The notes under the pieces: model-generated | Database searches by the model: none | What the model was told of the DNA's origin: nothing | Seen by the model: the letters and a program-made list of their open reading frames with translations, nothing else | Translations under genes and position numbers: made by a program | In this document: piece by piece, positions 23,586-35,029 of the stretch | Layout: each line of letters starts with the position of its first letter | How positions within the stretch are numbered: position 1 is the first letter of the stretch | Origin: Scalesia atractyloides | Taxonomy: Eukaryota > Streptophyta > Magnoliopsida > Asterales > Asteraceae | Assembly (NCBI GenBank): GCA_947069175.1 | Contig: CAMTDV010000017.1 | Location: 50,415,137-50,479,136, forward strand | DNA: 64,000 nt | Reading direction: 5' to 3'

Positions 23586-25512
23586 CATCAATATGCTACA
23601 ACGTGTTCTAGCTAACAATCTTGGTATAGATTTCATCGCTGAATATAATCGATTGGAAGTGCAAGATGAAAAAGAGCAAGCTGAGAAAGAGATGGCTACA
23701 CAGGGCAATGGCAAAGGAATTAAGAAAGAAACTGTTGTAACAGAAAGTTCAAATACTGTTGAAGAGCCTGTGATTGAAGAAAATCTTGAATGAGGTTTAG
23801 TTATTGTTGGTGAAGTGATTGATATTACTAATGATCCTATCTTTCAACGTGTTGCGGATCTTAGACGTTCAATAGCTGAAAGAGTTGAAGTTGAAGCAGA
23901 AAATGATGAGGATGAAGAAATGAAAGATGATGATAAAGCCGATGACCCTACTGATGATAAAAAACGATGATTCATGGTGAGTATGATAATGATTGTCAGG
24001 GTGGAGTTGGTGTTATAATTGAATCTGCAAAGCTTCATGATGATTTTTATTACGATTCAGTGTTAAATGATGAAGTTAATGTGGAGGATGCACAAAGTAA
24101 GGGGAGCAGACAGGTCCTAGTGAGTCAGAAGAATCAGGAATCCTCACAACTTTACCATACACAGTTGTTCCTGATTATCAGCCTCTGATGATAACGCTTG
24201 ATCAAAATATCGAAGAGGGAGAATTTGTGCATAACTACACGAAAGAAGAACTAGAAAAGATGTTTGAAGTTGATGTTGATTATTTCGAGTTTGATTTTGA
24301 AGAAGAGTTGGTGAATATTAGCACCTTTGAGCCAAAAGACTATGTTTACAAGCATGTACTAGAAGCTGATGACTATGATCATGTTATTTTCGAAGATGCT
24401 TCTGATGATGAGGTTGAAAAATATTTTGGTGTTAATACTGACAGTTTTCCAACAATAGAAGAGATCATGAACCAGATAGATGTGGAGCTACTAAAACAAA
24501 AGATCGATGAAGTGGTAAAGGATGGCAATATTCCTAAACGTTATTCTAAAGAAGAGGTTGCTGAAGCAAAGAGATCGTGGTTCAAAGAAATGCCGAAAGA
24601 GAGGAAATTTAAACGTCCACTTGCATTCTTTACTCGGGATAAAGACAAGTCGCTTGGAGATACCTGAGTTGGGGATGGATCAGGGAGCTTGATGTTTACG
24701 CTATAAAAAGAGAATTCGGTGTACAATACTTCAGACATCTAAATGATATAAAGACGTTACCTTTCTGGGATGTTGAAGAATTGGTACATACGAGGAACAT
24801 AAGCTTTCAGATGAAGTTCAATGAACAACGGTTATGGAGAGTAATAAAGTTTGAAGCATCACGTGGTTTTGAACTTTGGAAGCCTTTCATTCCGAAGCGA
24901 AAAGTGAAAATTGATAAAGTAACTAAAGAAAAGGATGTTACGTTGGTAATGAAAATACCAAGGGCTATGAAGGACATGCCACTGAAACCAATTGAACAAG
25001 ATTTCCATCCATACTTTTTGTGGTGGCAAACAAATCCTGATACATGCGAAGCCGTGATTGTTTTACGAGCTGATGAAAATTGGGATATCACTAAAGAGAA
25101 AGATTTTGAATGTATTGAACAACAAAGGATTTGGGGATTGTGGAGGACTATAAGGATATTAGACCCGATGTGGCTAGTAAATTATTCAAAGGAGGATGTG
25201 AAGTGTCGGTTCTTCAACAAGATATGTTTTGATAAACGAGAAGAGGTTCAAGCCAAACAATACCAAGGTGTGATTAATGTTTTCTATGCACATGGTATTA
25301 ACTTAGGGCATATGTGGGAATCAATATGGCGAGAACTAGAATGAGAAGAGTTTTTAAAAGAAGAAAAGCGTTTGGAACGAATTCATGAAAAAGGCAGAGA
25401 GGCGAGACTAAGAAGATTTCAATTTATGAAACGGGCGCCGCCTACAGATCAAACGCCGATTTTAAAGCAGGAAAGAAGGAAGAAGCCGTACAAGCACTTC
25501 TTTGGACGTTAA
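23586..25512 (+). pseudogene. Copia-2 second ORF, C-terminal part
   Basis: Resumes after the insertion. An acidic region (24190-24480, with FDFEEELVNIS) matches FECDFEEDLNNIS of Copia-1 (about 9757). The block ERKFKRPLAFFTRD (24600-24641) matches Copia-1 at 26006-26047. The C-terminal domain from 24781 is rich in aromatic residues (LWWQTNPDT-like, RIWGLWRTIRILDP) and ends in a basic tail with KHFFGR before TAA at 25510. Stops at 23791, 23968, 24665 and 25342 and several frameshifts disable it. Function unknown. Confidence 0.7.
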
Positions 25513-25567
25513 ATGTTATATTTTGAAGACAGAGGGTTTGAAGACTGATCAAGACTACGACAATATC

Positions 25568-25579
25568 CAAGGGGGAGTC
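25568..25579 (+). promoter_or_regulatory. Copia-2 polypurine tract
   Basis: caagggggagtc directly precedes the 3' LTR, and the same sequence precedes the Copia-1 3' LTR at 40101-40112. It would prime plus-strand DNA synthesis. Confidence 0.85.
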
Positions 25580-25989
25580 TGTTGGCGCATAATGTCTATC
25601 GTCTAAGTCTAGATCGAGTCTATATAAGATAGGGTTTGATATGATAGAATTTGTTTTATTTATGATGTAAAGAGGACAAGTTCGCCCAAACTTGTTTGTG
25701 ATATGGACAAGTTCGCCCGAACTTAACTTCGGACGAACTTGGACATGGCACACTCCAAGCGAACTTGTTTCTCTATATATAATTGCCTTTGGGTCTTCAT
25801 TTGTAACTTTGCATTTTGAGAGGCGGAGCTCTTGTCAGTTTGGATCTTGGATTTATATGATTTCAGACTTCATAAAATGACGTTTAATCGATTAATCTTG
25901 TGTACTTATCACTAAATCATGTAATATTCCGCATACATGACTTAGATAACAAACATGGGTTCCGTAACTGAGGGCGGGCGATCCTAACA
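25580..25989 (+). repeat. Copia-2 3' LTR
   Basis: 410 bp, TGTTGGCGCATAATG to GATCCTAACA, same length as the 5' LTR. It differs from the 5' copy at about two dozen positions by eye. The palindromes and ctatatata box are retained. Followed by TAAAG (25990-25994). Confidence 0.93.
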
Positions 25990-26607
25990 TAAAGAGTTGC
26001 CTCCAGAGAGAAAATTCAAGCGTCCTTTAGCATTCTTCACCAGAGATCCTACTGTTTCTTTGGGTGACATTATTAGTTAGGGATGGATCAAAGAGCTAGA
26101 TGTGTATGCTATAAAGAAGGAATTTTTGAGTGCAATACTTCATATATTTGAAGGACATCCAATCTTTGATATTGGGATGTGACTGAATTGACAAAGACGA
26201 AAGTGTTTAATCTGAAGATCAAGTTTCATGATCGAGATTTATAGAAGCTTATCACATATGAAGCTATGCATAATTTTCCTCGCTGGAAGCCACACATTCC
26301 AAAGAAGATTACAAAGATCGATTCAGTGACACAGGAAAAAGATGTTACACTCCACATCAAAAAGCCACGTGTAATGAAGAACATGCCTTTGAAGAAAATG
26401 AACAAGATTTTTATAAGATCTTCAAATGGTGGCATTATGATTCGGGTACGGGAGAAGCTGCGATTTGTGTACAGCCTGATGAAGATACGTGGAAGACATC
26501 TGAGGGATTGTCCGAATCTGTGATTGCTCACAAGAGGATATACGGTTTGTGGAGAGGGATTCGTGTATTCGATCCTATGTGCTTGTGAACTGCTTAGAAA
26601 GGATATT
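25990..26607 (+). pseudogene. Copia-1 second ORF, middle part
   Basis: Begins with the right copy of the TAAAG duplication and continues the split frame with PPERKFKRPLAFFTRD, the block found in Copia-2 at 24600. The aromatic C-terminal domain follows, with the match RIYGLWRGIRVFDPM (about 26536-26580). It is frameshifted around 26185 and 26420. It is cut at about 26602 in the codons for KDIER by the gypsy element, whose left target duplication ATATT is 26603-26607. Confidence 0.75.
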
Positions 26608-29542
26608 TGTCACACCCCAATTTCCACGTGTAACCCGGTGGGCCCGGTTAGGGAATATCGTGACGTAGTTGATGACGTCATAACCAAACAAACACATGCA
26701 TAGCGGAAATCTTGGATTTAAATTACTATTACAAACAAAATGTCCAAAGTTCAAAATAAATTACAAGGCTTGTAATGAAGAGATCCACAAGCGGATCTAA
26801 TAAAATATACAAAGTATTGTTTGACAAACTTTAAGCAACCTAGAGACTTACAAATTCCTCTATTGTCACTATAGCGCAGCTCCCGATCTATTACGTGTTG
26901 CCACCTATAACTTGGTCTTTTAAAAATACGTCAGTTTTCACGGGTAAATACTAATAACCGACTCCTTTTTGAAAACATTTATTTAAGATGATTATTGGTG
27001 CACTTGGCACGTTTTATAAACAACTTAGGATAGTTCAAAGTGACATTGTTTACAGTTTTACATGTTTGTCAATACGTATGGGGTCCGATGAAGAAACTGA
27101 ATAACCTGATTAACCGACACGCCACTTAAATAATCCACCAGTGGGATTCAATATTTTATTAGCATTAGCATCTGTCGGGTGTATACCTACACCCCGCGCT
27201 TAAGGTCGTGGCCATTAGTAACTTAAATGAGCCAAGGATATCCCAGACATGGTCGAATTAACCCCCAATGTTTAAGTTATCAAACAATACAGAACAAAAC
27301 AGGTTATAAGGATTTAGTAAATTACAATCCGATAACATGATCCCATACCCGACCAAGCGGTATTATTATACCATATCCCAAGCCCATATAGGGAAAATAA
27401 GTTAAAAGTATTTACCTGAGCAAATTCTTCAAATAAGATAAGTAACTCAACCGAATATTCAAAAATGTAAGCTTAGATGGTATCTACCGGGAGGCTCTTA
27501 GTCTGGAAATGATTGTGTTTATAACCAATTAGAATGCTAACGGGTCCTATCTACTTTGTAGACTCGAACCGGGTAGCTTAAAGATAATAACGGTACTAAA
27601 CGCTAGATTAAGCGATTACCGGAATAGAATGTAGGTTAAACCCGACAAGTATGGGTAAACATGTTACATTCTGGATTTTGAAATGATAAGGTTAAACCCG
27701 TTTTGGTTAAATTACGTAAACTAGTTACGTAAACGCTAGATTAAACGATTACGTATGATGTTATATCAGTAGGATATCAAGTATATGTGTGGTTTTAGAG
27801 TTTAAGACCAAATTATTCCTCGAAAGGGTATTTTGGTCATTTCACACATCATATGACAAATTATTTGGGAATCTGAGTTTAGATTATGTACCTACTGTGA
27901 ATATGTTGAAAATAAGTTTTGAAATCAGTAGGTATCAAGTCTCGATGCTCTAATATGGTTTTAAACCATATTATGCGCCGAAACGGCGATTAAGTCACTA
28001 AATGACGATTTAGATGGTGTTTGAGTGAAGCTGATGTTATGAACAGATTTGTATGATGAAAATATGTTGTATAATATAATACATTAATAGATAATAGGTT
28101 TTGTTCATTAAAGGTGGTTAAAGCTCCTTTTTGGTGCCGAAAAGGGCAATATCGTCATTTAAGGACTTAATACATGGACTTGTATATAAACCCAGGTTAT
28201 AATCTGAATTGACATCCCAAATAATCCTAATTATGATATTACATCAGTATGTAAAGGGTTTTGAGGCCAAAGTTATGTTTTAAAGCCATTTATGTGTTAA
28301 AAGGTAATTTGGTCGCAAAATGCGTAAACTATGTGAAATAACCATTGCTTGGATTTAATTCAGAAAAATGGCCTCAACATAAGTTAAATAACGTAGTACA
28401 TCAGTTTGAACTCATTTTTAGGCTCACTTATGCTTAACTTTGTTTTTTGAGCACCTAGGGACCTTTTAGCAAAATTCGGCATATTATAGTACAATACATC
28501 ATGGTCATAAGGCAACTTAATTTAAGTAGTTAAGGTTGCTAAATCGGGTCAGAACTGAAAGTCAAGGCAAAAGCCAGCTTTTGCGACTTTCGGTTGCGAA
28601 CCGACCTTAAACTTGGACTTGACGGGCCGAACATGTTTAGACATGTCCTAATACTTATTACCAAGTTATTAAAGTGTTGAAACTGATTTTATAGCACCTA
28701 CATTGCTAGATATGAATTTTCTTCAAAATTGACCTGTTTGACTTTTTATTAATATAACTTTGACCCGTCAATTGACCAAGCAAACGTGGTAATCAAGAGG
28801 TGCCCTCTTGAGGGTTTAACACCTACCTAATTACGATCACATAGCCACATTCGTTATGTGCGTGGGCAGGACCGTAATGGTCTTAGCCGAAAGTCAAAGC
28901 GTTTTTACGTCAGCGCTTTGACTTTGGCTCAAAGCCTAATAAAACTGACAAGGAGGGCTAGGAACACTTACACAAGGTCCTAGCACGAAAATAACTTGAT
29001 TAGGAAGTCCCTTTATGGTTAGGAACCTCCAGAAGAGAAGTAGAGAAGATTGTGTAAGAATGAGCAAGGAATGGAGTTGAAGTTCACTCCTATTTATACC
29101 CAAGGATCTAGACTCGGGTAATGCCAGGTGTTAGCAGGTGCCATGAGAGTTAAACAAGTGTTTTGGGACGTGTAAAGAGCAGGTGAATGGGTGGCATTAT
29201 GCACAAGGTGGCAGAACAGGAGGCTGCCAAGAAATCACTCGTTGGCGACCACTTGCGGACCGTAAGGCATCTACCTTGCGGTCCGTAAGAATCTTCTGGC
29301 ACGCGTAATTCAAAGGTGGTTACGGACCGTAACCGAAAAGGTCTTGCAGTCTGTAACCGCCTCCCAGAACTTGAAAAAATTGCATTTTTGCACATTTGAT
29401 CCCTCGACTTCATGGCTTGCCGTTCAGAGGTTATAAGTTAAAATGTTGGCAAGTTTAGTCCCCCTCGTTAAGCATGCGGCATTCGAGGATCAGCGGGACA
29501 CGTGTCGGAATTTTACAGGACGGGTTTTTACGAGGTGTTACA
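26608..29542 (-). repeat. Gypsy 3' LTR (left in window), 2935 bp
   Basis: Begins tgtcacaccccaatttcc and ends gaggtgttaca on the plus strand. Close match to 36501-39710 but lacks about 240 bp near 27730, replaced by a short filler, and about 60 bp near 28485. A palindrome cluster of ttacggaccgtaa type lies at 29250-29360, which is early U3 in the element's own orientation. Confidence 0.92.
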
Positions 29543-29560
29543 TCCTCACCCCCTTAAAAA
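29543..29560 (-). promoter_or_regulatory. Gypsy polypurine tract
   Basis: Plus strand tcctcacccccttaaaaa; on the minus strand this is a purine run directly before the 3' LTR start. Confidence 0.85.
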
Positions 29561-29574
29561 AAATCTCGACCTCG

Positions 29575-31129
29575 AGATTTAATTAAAAAGATAGGGGTAC
29601 TTTTGTCGCATAGAATACTCAACCTCCCAAGTGTACTCGGGCCTCGGTGGGCATCCCATTTAACCTTCACAATAGGCACGTGCTTTCTATGGAGCTTCTT
29701 AACTTGGCGATCTTCGATCGCAATTGGTTTTCTATGAAACGCAGGTTTTCATCAATCTGAACGTCTTCGTGAGGCATTGCTAGCGACTCATCCGCTAGGC
29801 ATTTGTTTTGGTTGGAAATGTGAAACACATCATGTATTCCACTCAACTTTTCGGGTAGCTTAAGCTTGTAAGCCACTGAACCGATACATTCGATAATTTT
29901 GAATGGACCTATATATCTTGGGCTTAGCTTACCCTTTTTACCAAAACGCATTACACCTTTCCAAGGTGATACCTTTAGCATAACCGTGTCCCCTACTTGG
30001 AACTTCAAAGGTTTGCGTCTCTTGTCCTGTCGATCTCGTGCAGCTTTTAAGCGGTCAAGGATTTGTCCAACTTTTTCCGTTGTTTCTAGAACGATCTCTG
30101 GGCCTGTTAGTTGGCTTCCCCAACTTCGGCCCAACAAATAGGTGTTCAGCATTTTCTCCCATATAAGGCCTTAAAAGGTGTGGCTTTAATGCTCGTATGA
30201 TAACTATTGTTATAGTAGAATTCAATCAAAGGTAGGTGATCGTTCCAACTACCACCTAAATCAATCACACATGCTCGAAGCATGTCCTCAAGCGTTTGAA
30301 TAGTTCGCTCACTTTGTCCGTCAGTCTGCGAATGATAAACCGTACTAAAGTTCAGACGAGTGCCTAGAGACTGCTGGAAGCTTTTCCAAAGATGAGAGGT
30401 GTATATTGTATCTCTATCGGATACGATAGACACCGGCACTCCGTGTAAAGACACAATTTTGTCCACATACATCTTTGCCAATTTGTCCGAACTAGAAGTT
30501 TCCTTTATTCGTAAGAAGTGTGCTGACTTAGTCAGTCTATCGACGATGACCCAAATGGTGTCATTTCCGCTTTTAGTCTTGGGTAGCTTGGTTATGAAAT
30601 CCATGGTTATTAGTTCCCATTTCCATGTGAGAATCTCCAATTGTTGTAAGAGTCCTGACGGTTTTTGGTGTTCGGCTTTCACTTGCGAACACGTCAGACA
30701 CCTTGATACATGAGTGGCTATGGATGTCTTCAAACCCATCCACCAGTAGTTAGACTTCAAGTCTTGGTACATCTTGTCACCTCCTGGGTGAATGGAGTAC
30801 TTGGAACTATGTGCTTCCTGGAGAATCAATTTTCTAAGTCCTCCAAAGATTGGAACCCAAATTCGCCCATTGAATCTGAGGATTCTATCATCACCAGGTG
30901 TTAACTGTTCAACAGTTCCACCTAATCCCTCATTGGCAATATTAGCCTCCCTCAAGGCTTGCTTCTGTGCATCAAGAATCCTTTCGTTCAAACTATTTCT
31001 GACTTTGATGCTTTTGGCGTTAATCCTCAAGGGTTTAATCCTTTCTTTGCGACTAAGCGCATCAGCGACCAAATTTGCTTTGCCGGGATGGTGTCGGATT
31101 TCACAATTATAATCATTAAGGGTTTCCAT
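29575..31129 (-). pseudogene. Gypsy integrase and degraded chromodomain
   Basis: The minus-strand frame 31129-30146 holds the integrase. It has an HHCC zinc finger (H near the start of HPGGDKMYQDL, then CLTCSQVK) and the DDE residues in ITMDFITKLP, SDRDTIY and QTDGQSERT. After a frameshift near 30150 the C-terminal part (30152-29667) has the GPF/Y-like module RYIGPFKIIE. The terminal chromodomain is readable only with frameshifts: KVKWDAHRG, then EYTWEVEYSMRQKYPYLF (about 29650-29578). In this clade the chromodomain targets insertion to heterochromatin. Broken, so non-functional. Confidence 0.9.
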
Positions 31130-32579
31130 CCAACAGCGTTGTTACATGTTTAAGTCCCTCTGATTAAACAGATGTTGTAGGCTTTTGTGGTCAGTGTATA
31201 TGATATACTTTGTTCCCTATAGGTAATGCCTCCACAACTAAAGTGCAAATACAATGGCACCCAATTCCAAATCATGGGTGGTGTAGTTCTTTTCATGCAC
31301 CTTTAGCTGTCGCGATACATAGGCAATCACCTTCCCTCTTTGCATAAGCACACAACCCATGCATGTGTGCGACGCATCGTAGTACACTACAAATTCTTCA
31401 ATGCCTTCTGATAAAGTTAATACTGGAGCATTGCTTAATTTCTGTTTCAAGGTCTCAAAACACTCTTGTTGCTTTGGTCCCTAATCAAACTTGATTTCTT
31501 GCGAGTCAGAGCAGTCAGGGGAGTGGCTATCCTAGAGAAGTTCTCAATAAACCTTCTATAGTAACCAGCCAGTCCTAGGAAACTGCGTACTTCAAAAGGG
31601 GTCCTTGGTGCTTCCCAATTCATGATAGCTTCAATCTTAGCGGGATCCACTTGGATACCACGCTTACTACATGTCCGAGGAATTGGACCTCGCGAAGCCA
31701 GAATTCGTATTTGGAGAATTTAGCATACAACTTCTCTTTTTGTAGCAACTCCAGAATGCACCTAAGATGTTTCTCGTGATCGGATTGATTACGAGAATAG
31801 ATAAGTATGTCGTCAATGAAGACTATGACAAACTTATTTAAGTAAGGCTTGCAGACTCTATTCATGAGGTCCATGAATGCTGCAGGTGCATTGGTAAGCC
31901 CAAAAGGCATCACTAAGAATTCATAATGTCCATATCGTGTTCTGAATGAGGTCTTGGGAACGTCTTCACTCCTAACCTTCAACTGATGATATCCTGATCT
32001 TAAATCTACCTTCGAAAAGTAACCAGCTCCTTGAAGTTGATCGAATAAATCGCCGATCCTGGGCAAAGAGTATCGATTCTTGATCGTTATTTTGTTAAGC
32101 TCATGGTAATCAATGCACATACGCATTGAACCATCCTTCTTTTTAACGAATAAGATCAGAGCTCCCCACGGTGATGAACTAGGCTGAATAAAGCCTTTTT
32201 CTAAAAGTTCATCGAGTTGGGTTCTCAATTCTTTCATTTCTGTTGGGGCTAAACGATAAGGCGCTCTTGCAATAGGTGCAGATCCAGGCAAGATGTCAAT
32301 CCTAAAATCCACTTGTCTATTAGGGGGTAAACCGGGTAATTCCTCAGGGAAGACATCTGGGTAATCTGAAATAACGGGTATGTCTTCAATCTTCGGCTTA
32401 GGTTCATCAACGGTTACTTGCGCCATATAAATGACACAACCTCTCTTCATACATCATGAGGCCTTAAGCATGGCAACTTGTTCTGGCAACCTGTAGTGTA
32501 TATCTCTGTATATGGTGAGCATTTCTCCTTATGGGATTTTGATCTCGATTAGTTCTCATCACAGGCAATGCGGGATTGG
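31130..32579 (-). pseudogene. Gypsy reverse transcriptase and RNase H
   Basis: RT occupies 32450-31620 on the minus strand. It shows GFIQPSSSPWGA, KDGSMRMCIDYHELNK, FSKVDLRSGYHQL, MPFGLTNAPAAF and the catalytic FIDD. A frameshift near 31640 leads into the connection segment RSFLGLAGYYRRFIENFS. RNase H follows (about 31480-31240), with YYDASHTCMGCVLMQ and NYTTHDLELGAIVFAL. A small interruption separates it from integrase at about 31150-31240. The 32450-32579 stretch joins protease to RT and is frame-broken. Confidence 0.92.
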
Positions 32580-32960
32580 TTATGGGATAACCAATCCATT
32601 CCTAAGGCTATATCGAAACCGCGCTAATTTCATTGGCAAAAGAGAGATAGGAATAAAATGATTCTTGATGGATATAAAACATCCATCCATAATTGAAGAA
32701 GTGGTTTCAATGGTTCCGTCAGCAAGTTCTACTTCATTAGTTATGTCTAGAGTTCTTACGGGCAAGTTTAATAGTTTGCTAAACTTATAGTCAACAAACG
32801 ACTTATCAGCTCCAGAATCAAATAGAACTCTAGCAAAAGTGTCGTTGATGAGGAAAGTACCTGTTATGATGTTGTTGTCATTGACAGCTTCTCGAGCACT
32901 CATCAGAAAGGCTCGAGCATTGGTTTTCTTAGCTCCACTAGATTTTGCATTTTCATCTTT
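32580..32960 (-). pseudogene. Gypsy aspartic protease
   Basis: The minus-strand segment has FARVLFDSGADKSFVD, the retropepsin active site with an intact D-S-G. In elements of this type it matures Gag and Pol. It is continuous upstream with the last zinc knuckle and is broken downstream near 32580. Confidence 0.88.
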
Positions 32961-34072
32961 TGCACTCTTGGAGCAGTTAGTCTTTATGTGGCCTTTCTCA
33001 CCACATTTGAAGCAAGTCGCATCCTTGATATTCCTGCAATCCAGGGTTTTGTGTCCCATCTTTTTACAAATACCACAAGGTTTCGCTTGTGGATCAAACC
33101 GACACCGTCCACCGTGTCGTTTCTTGCAGATTTTACATTCAGGCTTATCCCAAGCCTACTCTGGTTCTTGTGGGATCCAAACTTTCCTTTCTTTTTGAAC
33201 ATCTGGGAGTTGTCATCCTCCCTTTTCCTTTTTCCCTCTGCTTCCTTTCAAGCCGATACTCTCCTCACATAGTCTTGAGTGAGAGACAGAGCTAGCTCAA
33301 CGGCAGATTTGTATGTGCTAGGCTGAACAGCCTTAACTAAGCTCCTGATCTCTGGAGCTAAAGCATTAATGAAGCGTGCGATGCGCTTAGGTTCTGGCGT
33401 GACCAGATAAGGTACTAGCCGAGAGTATGAATCGAAGTCGGTAACAAACTTCCGACAATCGAGGTTTTTCATCGTTAGAGCCAGATAATCCATCTCTATC
33501 TTTTCCACCTCATGCAGTGGGCAGTATGTGTCCTTAACAAGGTCCATATCCTAAGTTATATAGGTGGACTTTTCCTGAGGATTGCATTAAAGCCTTCCAC
33601 CATATTAGGGCGCTACCCTTAAATGACTGTGGTACAAACTTCACGATATCTTTATCAGCGCAGCCACTGATATCAACTACTGTTTCGATCTCATCGAGCC
33701 ATCTCAGGGTCTCAATGGCTCCCTTTTCCCCATTAAAATCTCGTGGCTTGCATGTGACGAAGTATTTGTATGAGCATCCATTTTTGGATGTATTAGTCTT
33801 ATCCCGGATCTCTTGCTTTTTAGACTCGTCCCTCATATTTGAGGGTGCTCTGAACTCTCCTTTTTATTAGAGGTAGGAGGTTTCGAGGGCGGTTTAGATA
33901 CAGTCATAGAATGTGAGGCACTCATCCTATTAAATTTTTCAAAGGCTTTTTCCATAGCCTTACCCACGGCTGCCTCAATGCGAGCCTGGAAGTCATCCTC
34001 GTTGATGTCTATATTTGCTTTGTTTCAGCTGTCATTGTTTGTATTACTGCTTGCGCCGTCAAAATTTGCCAT
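32961..34072 (-). pseudogene. Gypsy gag with zinc knuckles
   Basis: ATG at 34072 gives MANFDGASS, followed by a basic coiled-coil-like segment (DDFQARIEAAVGKAMEKAF). The retrotransposon gag domain has CKPRDFNGEKGAIETLRWLD (about 33755-33695). A frameshift near 33550 leads to the second half (33547-33248). At the end are three cysteine-histidine motifs, seen across frames: CKICKKRHGGRC, CGICKKMGHKTLDC and CFKCGEKGHIKTNC (about 33130-32975). An early stop and at least three frameshifts disable it. Confidence 0.87.
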
Positions 34073-35029
34073 CTTAGATTCTATGTGCTATATACCGAAA
34101 TGGGTAATTCATATGTTAGTCATGGTATGGTTAAACCATCCAAACTTTTTAAAAAACTAAGAGTATATAACCTAGGCCTCAAAAGGACCATCACATGCAT
34201 TTTAGGATTTTGGACGTAGTCTAGAAAATTCTTGATAGTGATCATAATGTCGCGTCTATCATTATTTCATAAGGTTTACTCGAGAGCTTGTCACAAGGAC
34301 GAAAAAGATGGCACAAGAGCCTTTGTCACGTAGACTAATAAGATTTGAATAGAGAGTCAGGGACTACAACTGTTAATGTCACTAATGGACATAGAACACA
34401 GATGACTTGTGGGCACTACATCACTAATGGATGTTATAATATAACCCATGGGTATCACACCTCTAATGGGTGTTAGAACGCTTATCATCATAATGATGAC
34501 GTTAGTCTTGACCACAATGATCGTTTAGACTTATAATATTAGAATCAAAGTTCAACTATTTTGATGGCTGGTGTGGTTCCTCACGCGTCACTGCCAGGAG
34601 TGTTAATATTACTTTAGTATTAACATAGAATGACGTCTTAAAATGGTTTAACAGGTTAGCCACGATCGCATTGACCATAGAGGCTTGGAAGTTTAAGCAT
34701 GGTTACTACCTCTCGATAGAAGGGATAATCTTCCTTAATTATCATGGTGGAGGATTATTCCATCTTAACTACCATTTATTTTGCCAATTAACGTGACATA
34801 ATCACTTGGCATGTGTAAACCATTAAGAGTATCCTTTGGAATTTATAGCGGAGCGATAAAATCGAATTAAAATCGAGACGCTCGAATGAATCAGAGAAGT
34901 AATAAGGACAAAATTGCAAAATTTCACTAAAAACAATAAGGATTACATATTTTTCCTCTAAAGAGATCTCAATACAAAATCTTGTCCGCACAGGGACTTG
35001 TTACAAGAAAAACATACCCACGCAGGGGC
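34073..35029. other. Gypsy non-coding stretch between extra ORF and gag
   Basis: About 950 bp with no coding potential on either strand. It contains a short irregular direct repeat, tcactaatgga / cctctaatgggtgtta (34378-34470). It separates the extra 5' ORF from gag-pol on the minus strand, so it may be an intercistronic leader. Confidence 0.5.

Larger units (their letters stand above)
10067..25989 (+). mobile_element. Copia-2: complete-ended Ty1/copia element of 15.9 kb with second ORF
   Basis: Bounded by two 410-bp LTRs beginning TGTTGG and ending CCTAACA, with a perfect 5-bp TAAAG duplication. Internal order: PBS, palindrome-rich leader, gag with zinc knuckle, spacer region with a second zinc knuckle, protease, integrase, RT, RNase H, conserved spacer, internal promoter, second ORF, PPT, 3' LTR. 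It inserted into the second ORF of Copia-1, splitting the codons after WFK. By eye the LTRs differ at roughly two dozen positions, so insertion is not recent. Pol frames are long but contain stops. Without the 1.67-kb insertion near 22 kb it would be about 14.2 kb. Confidence 0.93.

Noticed and set aside
30399..31153. Plus-strand open frames opposite the gypsy integrase
   Set aside because: Antisense shadows of the conserved minus-strand integrase; no motif of their own.
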